From: Sanderia malayensis
Taxonomy: Eukaryota; Cnidaria; Scyphozoa; Semaeostomeae; Pelagiidae
Direction: 5' to 3'
Assembly: GCA_013076295.1 (NCBI GenBank)
Contig: RQOL01000433.1
Span: 1 to 64,000 of the forward strand
DNA: 64,000 nt
The position numbers and the translations under genes were made by a program. The stretch's first letter is position 1; each line of letters opens with the position of its first letter. The notes beneath the pieces were generated by a model. It was not told the origin of the DNA, made no database searches, and saw only the letters and a list, made by a program, of their open reading frames with translations. Below are positions 14,691 to 30,219 of the stretch, one piece after another.

Positions 14691-17600
14691 AATGTTAGTT
14701 TTGATTAGTGTAAGTTGCGGGAAGAAAAGTTAATTTTCATTGGTTTAAATTGCGGGAATCAGTGTTAACCTTTTTTAGTGTAAATTGTGGGAATGAATGT
14801 TATTATTACTGAGAAAAGTAACTAAAAGTGTCTAGCAATTTGTTTTAGCTCAGTCGACGTGGAATCATGCGCAAATTGTGGGAATGAATTCCAATTTTGA
14901 TTAGTTTAAGTTGCGAGAATAAAAATTAATTTTTATTAGTGAAAATTGGGGGAATGAATGTTATATTTTATTGGTGTAAATTGTAGGAATGAATGTTATT
15001 ATTACTGAGAAAAGTAACTAAAACTGTATTGCAATTTGTTTTCGCTCAGTTGACGTGGAATCATGCGCAAATTGTGGGAATGAATTCCAATTTTGATTAG
15101 TTTAAGTTGCGAGAATAAAAGTTAATTTTTATTAGTGAAAATTGGGGGAATGAATGTTATCTTTTATTAGTGTAAATTGTGGGAGTCAATGTTAATATTA
15201 CTGAAAAAAGTAACTAAAAGTGTATAACAATTTGTTTTCGCAGAATTGACGTGAAATCATGGGCAAATTGTGGGATTGAATCTTAATTTTGATTAGTGTA
15301 AGTTGCGGGAATAAAAGTTAATTTTTATTGGTGTAATTTGTGGGAATCAGGGTTATCTTTTATTAGTGTAAATTGTGGGAGTCAATGTTAATATTACTGA
15401 AAAAAGTAACTAAAAGTGTATAACAATTTGTTTTCGCAGAATTGACGTGAAATCATGGGCAAATTGTGGGAATGAATCTTAATTTTGATTAGTGTAAGTT
15501 GCGGGAATAAAAGTTAATTTTTATTGGTGTAAATTGTGGGAATGAATGTTAATATTACTGAAAAAAGTACCTAAAAGTGTATAACAATTTTTTTTCGCTG
15601 AATTGACGTGGAATCATGCGCGAATTGTGGGAACGAGTTTTGATTAGTGAAAGTTGCGGGAATAAAAGTTAATTTTTATTGGTGTAATTTGTGGGAATCA
15701 GGGTTATCTTTTATTAGTGTAAATTGTGGGAGTCAATGTTAATATTACTGAAAAAAGTAACTAAAAGTGTATAACAATTTGTTTTCGCAGAATTGACGTG
15801 AAATCATGGGCAAATTGTGGGAATGAATCTTAATTTTGATTAGTGTAAGTTGCGGGAATAAAAGTTAATTATTATTGGTGTAATTTGTTGGAATCAGGGT
15901 TATCTTTTATTAGTGTAAATTGTGGGAGTCAATGTTAATATTACTGAAAAAAGTAACTAAAAGTGTATAACAATTTGTCTTCCCAGAATTGACGTGAAAT
16001 CATGGGCAAATTGTGGGAATGAATCTTAATTTTGATTAGTGTAAGTTGCGGGAATAAAAGTTAATTTTTATTGGTGTAATTTGTGGGAATCAGGGTTATC
16101 TTTTATTAGCGTAAATTGTGGGAGTCAATGTTAATATTACTGAAAAAAGTAACTAAAAGTGTATAACAATTTGTTTTCGCAGAATTGACGTGAAATCATG
16201 GGCAAATTGTGGGAATGAATCTTAATTTTGATTAGTGTAAGTTGCGGGAATAAAAGTTAATTTTTATTGGTGTAAATTGTGGGAATGAATGTTAATATTA
16301 CTGAAAAAAGTAACTAAAAGTGTATAACAATTTTTTTTCGCTGAATTGACGTGGAATCATGCGCGAATTGTGGGAATGAATGTTAGTTTTGATTAGTGTA
16401 AGTTGCGGGAATAAAAGTTAATTTTTATTGGTGTAAAGTGTGGGAATGAGTGTTAACCTTTTTTAGTGTAAATTGTGGGAATGAATGTTATTATTACTGA
16501 GAAAAGTAACTAAAAGTGTCTAGCAAATTGTTTTCGCTCAGTTGACGTGGAATCATGCGCAAATTGTGGGAATGAATTCCAATTTTGATTAGTTTAAGTT
16601 GCGAGAATAAAAGTTAATTTTTATTAGTGAAAATTGGGGGAATGAATGTTATATTTTATTTGGTGTAAATTGTAGGAATGAATGTTATTATTACTGAGAA
16701 AAGTAACTAAAACTGTATTGCAATTTGTTTTCGCTCAGTTGACGTGGAATCATGCGCAAATTGTGGGAATGAATTCCAATTTTGATTAGTTTAAGTTGCG
16801 AGAATAAAAGTTAATTTTTATTAGTGAAAATAGGGGGAATGAATGTTATCTTTTATTAGTGTAAATTGTGGGAGTCAATGTTAATGTTACTGAAAAAAGT
16901 AACTAAAAGTGTATAACAATTTGTTTTCGCAGAATTGACGTGAAATCATGGGCAAATTGTGGGAATGAATCTTAATTTTGATTAGTGTAAGTTGCGGGAA
17001 TAAAAGTTAATTTTTTTTGGTGTAAATTGTGGGAATAAATGTTAATATTACTGAAAAAAATAACTAAAAGTGTATAACAATTTTTTTTCGCTGAATTGAC
17101 GTGGAATCATGCGCGAATTGTGGGAATGAATGTTAGTTTTGATTAGTGTAAGTTGCGGGAATAATAGTTAATTTTTATTGGTGTAAATTGTGGGAATGAA
17201 TGTTAATATTACTGAAAAAAGTAACCAAAACTGTATAACAATTTTTTTTCGCTGAATTGACGTGGAATCATGCGCGAATTGTGGGAATGAATGTTAGTTT
17301 TGATTAGTGTAAGTTGCGGGAATAAAAGTTAATTTTTATTGGTGTAATTTGTGGGAATCAGGGTTATCTTTTATTAGTGTAAATTGTGGGAGTCAATGTT
17401 AATATTACTGAAAAAAGTAACTAAAAGTGTATAACAATTTGTTTTCGCAGAATTGACGTGAAATCATGGGCAAATTGTGGGAATGAATCTTAATTTTGAT
17501 TAGTGTAAGTTGCGGGACTAAAAGTTAAATTTTATTGGTGTAACTTGTGGGAATCAGGGTTATCTTTTATTAGTGTAAATTGTGGGAGTCAATGTTAATA

Positions 17601-20185
17601 TTACTGAAAAAAGTAACTAAAAGTGTATAACAATTTGTTTTCGCAGAATTGACGTGAAATCATGGGCAAATTGTGGGAATGAATCTTAATTTTGATTAGT
17701 GTAAGTTGCGGGAATAAAAGTTAATTTTTATTGGTGTAAATTGTGGGAATGAATGTTAATATTACTGAAAAAAGTAACTAAAAGTGTATAACAATTTTTT
17801 TTCGCTGAATTGACGTGGAATCATGCGCGAATTGTGGGAATGAATGTTAGTTTTGATTAGTGTAAGTTGCGGGAATAAAAGTTAATTTTTATTGGTGTAA
17901 ATTGTGGGAATGAATGTTAATATTACTGAAAAAAGTAACCAAAAGTGTATAACAATTTTTTTTCGCTGAATTGACGTGGAATCATGCGCGAATTGTGGGA
18001 ATGAATGTTAGTTTTGATTAGTGTAAGTTGCGGGAAGAAAAGTTAATTTTCATTGGTTTAAATTGCGGGAATCAGTGTTAACCTTTTTTAGTGTAAATTG
18101 TGGGAATGAATGTTATTATTACTGAGAAAAGTAACTAAAAGTGTCTAGCAATTTGTTTTAGCTCAGTCGACGTGGAATCATGCGCAAATTGTGGGAATGA
18201 ATTCCAATTTTGATTAGTTTAAGTTGCGAGAATAAAAATTAATTTTTATTAGTGAAAATTGGGGGAATGAATGTTATATTTTATTTGTGTAAATTGTAGG
18301 AATGAATGTTATTATTACTGAGAAAAGTAACTAAAACTGTATTGCAATTTGTTTTCGCTCAGTTGACGTGGAATCATGCGCAAATTGTGGGAATGAATTC
18401 CAATTTTGATTAGTTTAAGTTGCGAGAATAAAAGTTAATTTTTATTAGTGAAAATTGGGGGAATGAATGTTATCTTTTATTAGTGTAAATTGTGGGAGTC
18501 AATGTTAATATTACTGAAAAAAGTAACTAAAAGTGTATAACAATTTGTTTTCGCAGAATTGACGTGAAATCATGGGCAAATTGTGGGAATGAATCTTAAT
18601 TTTGATTAGTGTAAGTTGCGGGAATAAAAGTTAATTTTTATTGGTGTAATTTGTGGGAATCAGGGTTATCTTTTATTAGTGTAAATTGTGGGAGTCAATG
18701 TTAATATTACTGAAAAAAGTAACTAAAAGTGTATAACAATTTGTTTTCGCAGAATTGACGTGAAATCATGGGCAAATTGTGGGAATGAATCTTAATTTTG
18801 ATTAGTGTAAGTTGCGGGAATAAAAGTTAATTTTTATTGGTGTAAATTGTGGGAATGAATGTTAATATTACTGAAAAAGTACCTAAAAGTGTATAACAAT
18901 TTTTTTTCGCTGAATTGACGTGGAATCATGCGCGAATTGTGGGAACGAGTTTTGATTAGTGTAAGTTGCGGGAATAAAAGTTAATTTTTATTGGTGTAAT
19001 TTGTGGGAATCAGGGTTATCTTTTATTAGTGTAAATTGTGGGAGTCAATGTTAATATTACTGAAAAAAGTAACTAAAAGTGTATAACAATTTGTTTTCGC
19101 AGAATTGACATGAAATCATGGGCAAATTGTGGGAATGAATCTTAATTTTGATTAGTGTAAGTTGCGGGAATAAAAGTTAATTATTATTGGTGTAATTTGT
19201 TGGAATCAGGGTTATCTTTTATTAGTGTAACTTGTGGGAGTCAATGTTAATATTACTGAAAAAGTAACTAAAAGTGTATAACAATTTGTCTTCGCAGAAT
19301 TGACGTGAAATCATGGGCAAATTGTGGGAATGAATCTTAATTTTGATTAGTGTAAGTTGCGGGAATAAAAGTTAATTTTTATTGGTGTAATTTGTGGGAA
19401 TCAGGGTTATCTTTTATTAGTGTAAATTGTGGGAGTCAATGTTAATATTACTGAAAAAAGTAACTAAAAGTGTATAACAATTTGTTTTCGCAGAATTGAC
19501 GTGAAATCATGGGCAAATTGTGGGAATGAATCTTAATTTTGATTAGTGTAAGTTGCGGGAATAAAAGTTAATTTTTATTGGTGTAAATTGTGGGAATGAA
19601 TGTTAATATTACTGAAAAAAGTAACTAAAAGTGTATAACAATTTTTTTTCGCTGAATTGACGTGGAATCATGCGCGAATTGTGGGAATGAATGTTAGTTT
19701 TGATTAGTGTAAGTTGCGGGAATAAAAGTTAATTTTTATTGGTGTAAAGTGTGGGAATGAGTGTTAACCTTTTTTAGTGTAAATTGTGGGAATGAATGTT
19801 ATTATTACTGAGAAAAGTAACTAAAAGTGTCTAGCAATTTGTTTTCGCTCAGTTGACGTGGAATCATGCGCAAATTGTGGGAATGAATTCCAATTTTGAT
19901 TAGTTTAAGTTGCGAGAATAAAAGTTAATTTTTATTAGTGAAAATTGGGGGAATGAATGTTATATTTTATTTGGTGTAAATTGTAGGAATGAATGTTATT
20001 ATTACTGAGAAAAGTAACTAAAACTGTATTGCAATTTGTTTTCGCTCAGTTGACGTGGAATCATGCGCAAATTGTGGGAATGAATTCCAATTTTGATTAG
20101 TTTAAGTTGCGAGAATAAAAGTTAATTTTTATTAGTGAAAATAGGGGGAATGAATGTTATCTTTTATTAGTGTAAATTGTGGGAG
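13560..20185. repeat. Satellite A higher-order duplication, ~3.31-kb unit
   Basis: Variants repeat at an offset of 3312-3313 bp, equal to 17 monomers: AATAAATGTTAATATTACTG at 13721 and 17034, GGGACTAAAAG at 14201 and 17514, GCTCAGTCGACG at 14848 and 18161, GAACGAGTTTTG at 15631 and 18943. The two copies abut near 16870. This block overlaps the second 7-kb copy, so at least two rounds of tandem duplication are nested. Outer limits are approximate. Confidence 0.85.
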
Positions 20186-23100
20186 TCAATGTTAATATTA
20201 CTGAAAAAAGTAACTAAAAGTGTATAACAATTTGTTTTCGCAGAATTGACGTGAAATCATGGGCAAATTGTGGGAATGAATCTTAATTTTGATTAGTGTA
20301 AGTTGCGGGAATAAAAGTTAATTTTTATTGGTGTAATTTAGGGGAATCAGGGTTATCTTTTATTAGTGTAAACTGTGGGAGTCAATGTTAATATTACTGA
20401 AAAAAGTAACTAAAAGTGTATAACAATTTGTTTTCGCAGAATTGACGTGAAATCATGGGCAAATTGTGGGAATGAATCTTAATTTTGATTAGTGTAAGTT
20501 GCGGGAATAAAAGTTAATTTTTATTGGTGTAAATTGTGGGAATGAATGTTAATATTACTGAAAAAAGTAACTAAAAGTGTATAACAATTTTTTTTCGCTG
20601 AATTGACGTGGAATCATGCGCGAATTGTGGGAATGAATGTTAGTTTTGATTAGTGTAAGTTGCGGGAATAAAAGTTAATTTTTATTGGTGTAAATTGTGG
20701 GAATGAATGTTAATATTACTGAAAAAAGTAACCAAAAGTGTATAACAATTTTTTTTCGCTGAATTGACGTGGAATCATGCGCGAATTGTGGGAATGAATG
20801 TTAGTTTTGATTAGTGTAAGTTGCGGGAATAAAAGTTAATTTTTATTGGTGTAATTTGTGGGAATCAGGGTTATCTTTTAATAGTGTAAATTGTGGGAGT
20901 CAATGTTAATATTACTGAAAAAAGTAACTAAAAGTGTATAACAATTTGTTTTCGCAGAATTGACGTGAAATCATGGGCAATTTGTGGGAATGAATCTTAA
21001 TTTTGATTAGTGTAAGTTGCGGGAATAAAAGTTAATTCTTATTGGTGTAATTTGTGGGAATCAGGGTTATCTTTTATTAGTGTAAATTGTGGGAGTCAAT
21101 GTTAATATTACTGAAAAAAGTAACTAAAAGTGTATAACAATTTGTTTTCGCAGAATTGACGTGAAATCATGGGCAAATTGTGGGAATCAATCTTAATTTT
21201 GATTAGTGTAAGTTGCGGGAATAAAAGTTAATTTTTATTGGTGTAAATTGTGGGAATGAATGTTAATATTACTGAAAAAAGTAACTAAAAGTGTATAACA
21301 ATTTTTTTTCGCCGAATTGACGTGGAATCATGCGCGAATTGTGGGAATGAATGTTAGTTTTGATTAGTGTAAGTTGCGGGAATAAAAGTTAATTTTTATT
21401 GGTGTAAATTGTGGGAATGAATGTTAATATTACTGAAAAAAGTAACCAAAAGTGTATAACAATTTTTTTTCGCTGAATTGACGTGGGATCATGCGCGAAT
21501 TGTGGGAATGAATGTTAGTTTTGATTAGTGTAAGTTGCGGGAAGAAAAGTTAATTTTCATTGGTGTAAATTGCGGGAATGAGTGTTAACCTTTTTTAGTG
21601 TAAATTGTGGGAATGAATGTTATTATTACTGAGAAAAGTAACTAAAAGTGTCTAGCAATTTGTTTTCGCTCAGTTGACGTGGAATCATGCGCAAATTGTG
21701 GGAATGAATTCCAATTTTGATTAGTTTAAGTTGCGAGAATAAAAGTAATTTTTATTAGTGAAAATTGGGGGAGTGAATGTTATATTTTATTGGTGTAAAT
21801 TGTAGGAATGAATGTTATTATTACTGAGAAAAGTAACTAAAACTGTATTGCAATTTGTTTTCGCTCAGTTGACGTGGAATCATGCGCAAATTGTGGGAAT
21901 GAATTCCAATTTTGATTAGTTTAAGTTGCGAGAATAAAAGTTAATTTTTTTTAGTGAAAATTGGGGGAATGAATGTTATCTTTTATTAGTGTAAATTGTG
22001 GGAGTCAATGTTAATATTACTGAAAAAAGTAACTAAAAGTGTTTAACAATTTGTTTTCGCAGAATTGACGTGAAATCATGGGCAAATTGTGGGAATGAAT
22101 CTTAATTTTGATTAGTGTAAGTTGTGGGAATAAAAGTTAATTTTTATTAGTGTAAATTGTGGGAATGAATGTTAATATTACTGAAATTAGTAACTTAAAG
22201 TGTATAACAATATGGTTTCACTGAATTGACGTGGATCATGCGCCAATTGTGGGAATGAATTCTAATTTTGAGTAGTGTAAGTTGCGCGAATAATAGTTAA
22301 TTTTTATTGGTGTAATTTGTGGGAATCAGGGTTATCTTTTATTAGTGTTAATTGTGGGAGTCAATGTTAATATTACTGAAAAAAGTAACTAAAAGTGTAT
22401 AACAATTTGTTTTCGCTGAATTGACGTGAAATCATGCGCAAATTGTGGGAATGAATGTTAATTTTGATTAGTGTAAGTTGCGGGAATAAAGGTTAATTTT
22501 TATTGGTGTAAATTGTGGGAATGAATGTTAATATTACTGAAAAAAGTAACTAAAAGTGTATAACAATTTGTTTTCGCAGAATTGACGTGAAATCATGGGC
22601 AAATTGTGGGAATGAATCTTAATTTTGATTAGTGTAAGTTGCGGGAATAAAAGTTAATTTTTATTGGTGTAAATTGTGGGAATGAATGTTATCTTTTATT
22701 GGTGTAAATTGTAGGAATGAATGTTATTATTACTGAGAAAAGTAACTAAAACTGTATAGCAATTTGTTTTCGCTCAGTTGACGTGGAATCATGCGCAAAT
22801 TGTGGGAATGAATTCCAATTTTGATTAGTTTAAGTTGCGAGAATAAAAGTTAATTTTTATTAGTGAAAATTGGGGGAATGAATGTTATCTTTTATTAGTG
22901 TAAATTGTGGGAGTCATGGTTAATATTACTGAAAAAAGTAACTAAAAGTGTATAACAATTTGTTTTCGCAGAATTGACGTGAAATCATGGGCAAATTGTG
23001 GGAATGAATCTTAATTTTGATTAGTGTAAGTTGCGGGAATAAAAGTTAATTTTTATTGGTGTAATTTGTGGGAATCAGTGTTATCTTTTATTAGTGTAAA

Positions 23101-26100
23101 TTGTGGGAATGAATGATAAAATTACTGAAAAGGGTAACTAAAAGTGTATAAAATTTTTTTTTCGCTGAATTGTCGTGGAATCATGCGCAAATTGTGGGAA
23201 TGAATGTTAACTTTGATTAGTGTAAGTTGCGGGAATAGGAGTTAAATTTTATTGGCGTAAGATGTGAGAATATATATTATATTTTATTAGTGTTAATTGT
23301 GGGAATGAATGTCAATATTACTGAAAAAAGTAACTAAAAGTGTATAACAGTTTGTTTTCGCCGAATTGACGTGAAATCATGCGCAAATTGTGGGAATGAA
23401 TTCTAATTTTGATTGGTGTAAGTTGCGAGAATAAAAATTAATTTTTATTTGTGTTAATTGTGGGAATGAGTGCTATCTTTTATTAGTGTAAATTGTGGGA
23501 ATGAATGTTAATATTACTGAAAATAGTAATTTAAAGTGTATAAGAATTTGTTTTTGCTGAATTGACGTGGAATCATGCGCAATTTGTGGGAATGAATGTT
23601 AATTTTGATTAGAGTAAGTTGCGCGAATAAAAGTTAATTTTTATTGGTGTAATTTGCGGGAATCAGTGTTATCTTTTATTAGTGTAAATTGTGGGAATGA
23701 ATGATAATATTACTGAAAAAGGTAACTAAAAGTGTATAAGAAATTGTTTTCACTGAATTGACGTGGATTATGCGCAAATTGTGGGAATGAATTCTAATTT
23801 TGAGTAGTGTAAGTTGCGCGAATAATAGTTAATTTTTATTGGTGTATTTTGTGGTAATCAGGGTTATCTTTTATTAGTTTAAATTGTGGGAATGAATGAT
23901 AAAATTATTGAAAAAGGTAACTAAAAGTGTATAAATATGTTTTTTCGCTGAATTGACGTGGAATCATGCGCAAATTGTGGGAATGAATTCTAATTTTGAT
24001 TAGTGTAAAATGCGAGAATAAAAATTAATTTTTATTTGTGTTAATTGTGGGAATGAGTGTTATCTTTTTTTAGTGTAAATTGTGGGAATGAATGTTAATA
24101 TTACTGAAAATAGTAACTTAAAGTGTATAACAATATGGTTTCACTGAATTGACGTAGAATCATGCGCAAATTGTGGGAATGAATGTTAATTTTGATTAGT
24201 GTAAGTTGCGGGAATAAAGGTTAATTTTTATTGGTGTAAATTTTGGGAATCAGTGTTTTTTTTATTAGTGTAAATTGTGGGATTGAATGTTATTATTACT
24301 GAGAAAAGTAACTAAAAGTGTCTAGCAATTTGTTTTCGCTCAGTTGACGTGGAATCATGCGCAAATTGTGGGAATGAATTCCAATTTTGAATAGTTTAAG
24401 TTGCGAGAATAAAAGCTAATTTTTATTTGTGTTAATTGTGGGAATGAGTGTTATCTTTTATTAGTGTAAATTGTGGGAATGAATGTTAATATTACTGAAA
24501 ATAGTAACTTAAAGTGTATAACAATATGGTTTCACTGAATTGACGTGGATCATGCGCAAATTGTGGGAATGAATTCTAATTTTGAGTAGTGTAAGTTGCG
24601 CGAATAATAGTTAATTTTTACTGGTGTAATTGGTGGTAATCAGGGTTATCTTTTATTAGTGTAAATTGTGGGAATGAATGATAAAATTTTTGAAAAAGGT
24701 AGCTAAAGTGTATAAAAATTTTTTTCGCTGAATTGACGTGGAATCATGCGCAAATTGTGGGAATGAATTCTAATTTTGATTAGTGTAAAATGCGAGAATA
24801 CAAATTAATTTTTATTTGTGTTAATTGTGGGAATGAGTGTTATCTTTTATTAGTGTAAATTGTGGGAATGAATGTTAATATTACTGAAAATAGTAACTTA
24901 AAGTGTATAACAATATGGTTTCACTGAATTGACGTAGAATCATGCGCAAATTGTGGGAATGAATGTTAATTTTGATTAGTGTAAGTTGCGGGAATAAAGG
25001 TTAATTTTTATTGGTGTAAATTTTGGGAATCAGTGTTTTTTTTTTATTAGTGTAAATTGTGGGAATGAATGTTAATATTACTGAAAAAAGTAACTAAAAG
25101 TGTAGAGCATTCAGTTTTCGCTGAATTGACGTGGAATCATGCGCAATTTGTGGGAATGAATGTTAATTTTGATTAGTGTAGGTTGCGGGAATAAAGGTTA
25201 ATTTTTATTGGTGTAAATTGCGGCAATGAGTGTTATCTTTTATTAGTGTAAATTATGGGAATGAATGTTAATATTACTGAAATAAGTAACTAAAAGTGTA
25301 GAACAATCTTATTTCGTTGAATTGACGTGGAATCATGCGCAAATTGTGGAAATGAATGTTGCTTTTGATTAGTGTAGGTTGCGGAAATAAAAGTTAATTT
25401 TAATTGGTGTAAATTGTTGGATTGAGTGTAATCTTTTATTAGTGTAATTTGTGGGAATGAATGTTAATATTACTGAAAAAAGTAACTAAAAGTGTATAAC
25501 AATTTGTTTTCGCAGAATTGACGTGAAATCATGGGCAAATTGTGGGAATGAATCTTAATTTTGATTAGTGTAAGTTGCGGGAATAAAAGTTAATTTTTAT
25601 TGGTGTAAATTGTGGGAATGAATGTTATCTTTTATTGGTGTAAATTGTAGGAATGAATGTTATTATTACTGAGAAAAGTAACTAAAACTGTATAGCAATT
25701 TGTTTTCGCTCAGTTGACGTGGAATCATGCGCAAATTGTGGGAATGAATTCCAATTTTGATTAGTTTAAGTTGCGAGAATAAAAGTTAATTTTTATTAGT
25801 GAAAATTGGGGGAATGAATGTTATCTTTTATTAGTGTAAATTGTGGGAGTCAATGTTAATATTACTGAAAAAAGTAACTAAAAGTGTATAACAATTTGTT
25901 TTCGCAGAATTGACGTGAAATCATGGGCAAATTGTGGGAATGAATCTTAATTTTGATTAGTGTAAGTTGTGGGAATAAAAGTTAATTTTTATTGGTGTAA
26001 ATTGTGGGAATGAATGTTAATATTACTGAAAAAAGTAACTAAAAGTGTATAAAAATTTTTTTTCGCTGAATTGACGTGGAATCATGCGCGAATTGTGGGA

Positions 26101-26999
26101 ATGAATGTTAGTTTTGATTAGTGTAAGTTGCGGGAAGAAAAGTTAATTTTCATTGGTGTTAATTGCGGGAATGAGTGTTACCTTTTTTTAGTGTAAATTG
26201 TGGGAATGAATGTTATTATTACTGAGAAAAGTAACTAAATGTGTAGCAATTTGTTTTCGCTCAGTTGACGTGGAATCATGCGCAAATTGTGGGAATGAAT
26301 TCCAATTTTGATTAGTTTAAGTTGCGAGAATAAAAGTTAATTTTTATTAGTGAAAATTGGGGGAATGAATGTTATCTTTTATTAGTGTAAATTGTGGGAT
26401 TCAATGTTAATATTACTGAAAAAAGTAACTAAAGTGTATAACAATTTGTTTTCGCAGAATGGACGTGAAATCATGGGCAAATTGTGGGAATGAATCTTAA
26501 TTTTGATTGGTGTAAGTTGCGGGAATAAAAGTTAATTTTTATTGGTGTAATTTGTGGGAATCAGTGTTATCTTTTATTAGTGTAAATTGTGGGAATGAAT
26601 GATAAAATTACTGAAAAGGGTAACTAAAAGTGTATAAAATTTTTTTTTTGCTGAATTGACGTGGAATCATGCGCAAATTGTGGGAATGAATGTTAATTTT
26701 GATTAGTGTAAGTTGCGGGAATAGGAGTTAAATTTTATTGGTGTAAGATGTGAGAATATGTATTATATTTTATTAGTGTTAATTGTGGGAATGAATGTCA
26801 ATATTACTGAAAAAAGTAACTAAAAGTGTATAACAGTTTGTTTTCGCTGAATTGACGTGAAATCATGCGCAAGTTGTGGGAATGAATTCTAATTTTGATT
26901 GGTGTAAGTTGCGAGAATAAAAATTAATTTTTATTTGTGTTAATTGTGGGAATGAGTGTTATCTTTTATTAGTGTAAATTGTGGGAATGAATGTTAATA

Positions 27000-28460
27000 T
27001 TACTGAAAATAGTAATTTAAAGTGTATAAGAATTTGTTTTTGCTGAATTGACGTGGAATCATGCGCAATTTGTGGGAATGAATGTTAATTTTGATTAGTG
27101 TAAGTTGCGCGAATAAAAGTTAATTTTTATTGGTGTAATTTGCGGGAATCAGTGTTATCTTTTATTAGTGTAAATTGTGGGAATGAATGATAATATTACT
27201 GAAAAAGGTAACTAAAAGTGTATAAGAAATTGTTTTCACTGAATTGACGTGGATTATGCGCAAATTGTGGGAATGAATTCTAATTTTGAGTAGTGTAAGT
27301 TGCGCGAATAATAGTTAATTTTTATTGGTGTAATTTGTGGTAATCAGGGTTATCTTTTATTAGTTTAAATTGTGGGAATGAATGATAAAATTATTGAAAA
27401 AGGTAACTAAAAGTGTATAAAAATGTTTTTTCGCTGAATTGACGTGGAATCATGCGCAAATTGTGGGAATGAATGTTAATTTTGATTGGTGTAAGTTGCG
27501 AGAATAAAAATTAATTTTTATTTGTGTTAATTGTGGGAATGAGTGTTATCTTTTATTAGTGTAAATTGTGGGAATGAATGTTAATATTACTGAAAATAGT
27601 AACTAAAAGTGTAGAACATTCAGTTTTCGCTGAATTGACGTGGAATCATGCGCAATTTGTGGGAATGAATGTTAATTTTGATTGGTGTAAGTTGCGAGAA
27701 TAAAAATTAATTTTTATTTGTGTTAATTGTGGGAATGAGTGTTATCTTTTATTAGTGTAAATTGTGGGAATGAATGTTAATATTACTGAAAATAGTAATT
27801 TAAAGTGTATAAGAATTTGTTTTTGCTGAATTGACGTGGAATCATGCGCAATTTGTGGGAATGAATGTTAATTTTGATTAGTGTAAGTTGCGCGAATAAA
27901 AGTTAATTTTTATTGGTGTAATTTGCGGGAATCAGTGTTATCTTTTATTAGTGTAAATTGTGGGAATGAATGATAATATTACTGAAAAAGGTAACTAAAA
28001 GTGTATAAGAAATTGTTTTCACTGAATTGACGTGGATTATGCGCAAATTGTGGGAATGAATTCTAATTTTGAGTAGTGTAAGTTGCGCGAATAATAGTTA
28101 ATTTTTATTGGTGTAATTTGTGGTAATCAGGGTTATCTTTTATTAGTTTAAATTGTGGGAATGAATGATAAAATTATTGAAAAAGGTAACTAAAAGTGTA
28201 TAAAAATGTTTTTTCGCTGAATTGACGTGGAATCATGCGCAAATTGTGGGAATGAATTCTAATTTTGATTAGTGTAAAATGCGAGAATAAAAATTAATTT
28301 TTATTTGTGTTAATTGTGGGAATGAGTGTTATCTTTTATTAGTGTAAATTGTGGGAATGAATGTTAATATTACTGAAAATAGTAACTAAAAGTGTAGAAC
28401 ATTCAGTTTTCGCTGAATTGACGTGGAATCATGCGCAATTTGTGGGAATGAATGTTAATT
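27000..28460. repeat. Satellite A four-monomer tandem duplication (783 bp)
   Basis: TACTGAAAATAGTAATTTAA occurs at 27001 and 27784, and GTAGAACATTCAG at 27611 and 28394, both 783 bp apart, which is four monomers. The copies diverge beyond about 28465, where the second continues with a GTGTAGGTTGCGGG variant. It is a local tandem duplication by unequal exchange. Confidence 0.8.
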
Positions 28461-30219
28461 TTGATTAGTGTAGGTTGCGGGAATAAAGGTTAATTTTTAT
28501 TGGTGTAAATTGTGGCAATGAGTGTTATCTTTTATTAGTGTAAATTATGGGAATGAATGTTAATATTACTGAAATAAGTCACTAAAAGTGTAGAACAATT
28601 TTATTTCGTTGAATTGACGTGGAATCATGCGCAAATTGTGGAAATGAATGTTGCTTTTGATTAGTGTAGGTTGCGGAAATAAAAGTTAATTTTAATTGGT
28701 GTAAATTGTTGGATTGAGTGTTATCTTTTATTAGTGTAATTTGTGGGAATGAATGTTAATATTACTGAAAAAAGTAACTTAAGGTGTATAACAATATGGT
28801 TTCACTGAATTGACGTAGATCATGCGCCAATTGTGGGAATGAATTCTAATTTTGAGTAGTGTAAGTTGCGCGAATAATAGTTAATTTTTATTGGTATAAT
28901 TTGTGGGAATCAGGGTTATCTTTTATTAGTGTAAATTGTGGGAGTCAATGTTAATATTACTGAAAAAAGTAACTAAAAGTGTATAACAATTTGTTTTCGC
29001 TGAATTGACGTGAAATCATGGGCAAATTGTGGGAATGAATCTTAATTTTGATTAGTGTAAGTTGCGGGAATAAAAGTTAATTTTTATTGGTGTAATTTGT
29101 GGGAATCAGGGTTATCTTTTATTAGTGTAAATTGTGGGAATGAATGATAAAATTACTGAAAAGGGTAACTAAAAGTGTATAAAAAATTTTTTTCGCTGAA
29201 TTGACGTGGAATCATGCGCAAATTGTGGGAATAAATTCCAATTTTGATTAGTTTAAGTTGCGAGAATAAAAGTTAATTTTTATTAGTGAAAATTGGGGGA
29301 ATGAATGTTATCTTTTTTTAGTGTAAATTGTGGGAGTCAATGTTAATATTACTGAAAAAAGTAACTAAAAGTGTATAACAATTGTTCTCGCAGAATTGAC
29401 GTGAAATCATGGGCAATTTGTGGGAATGAATGTTAATTTTGATTAGTGTAAGTTGCGCGAATAAAAGTTAATTTTTATTGGTGTAATTTGCGGGAATCAG
29501 TGTTATCTTTTATTAGTGTAAATTGTGGGAATGAATGATAATATTACTGAAAAAGGTAACTAAAAGTGTATAAGAAATTGTTTTCACTGAATTGACGTGG
29601 ATCATGCGCAAATTGTGGGAATGAATTCTAATTTTGAGTAGTGTAAGTTGCGCGAATAATAGTTAATTTTTATTGGTGTAAAATGTGGGAATAAGCATTA
29701 TCTTTTATTAGTGTTAATTGTGGGAATGAATGTTAATATTGCCGAAAAAAGTAACTAAAAGTGTATAAAAAATTTTTTTCGCTGAATTAACGTGGAATCA
29801 TGCGCAAATTGTGGAAAAGAATGTTGCTTTTGATTAGTGTAGGTTGCGGAAATAAAAGTTAATTTTAATTGGTGTAAATTGTCGGATTGAGTGTTATCTT
29901 TTATTAGTGTAATTTGTGGGAATGAATGTTAATATTACTGAAAAAAGTAACTAATAGTGTAGAACAATTTTTTTCGCTGAATTGACGTGGATCATGCGCA
30001 AATTGTGGGAATGAATTCTAATTTTGAGTAGTGTAAGTTGCGCGAATAATAGTTAATTTTTATTGGTGTAATTTGTGGTAATCAGGGTTATCTTTTATTA
30101 GTGTAAATTGTGGGAATGAATGATAAAATTATTGAAAAAGGTATCTAAAAGTGTATAAAAATGTTTTTTCGCTGAATTGACGTGGAATCATGCGCAAATT
30201 GTGGGAATGAATTCTAATT

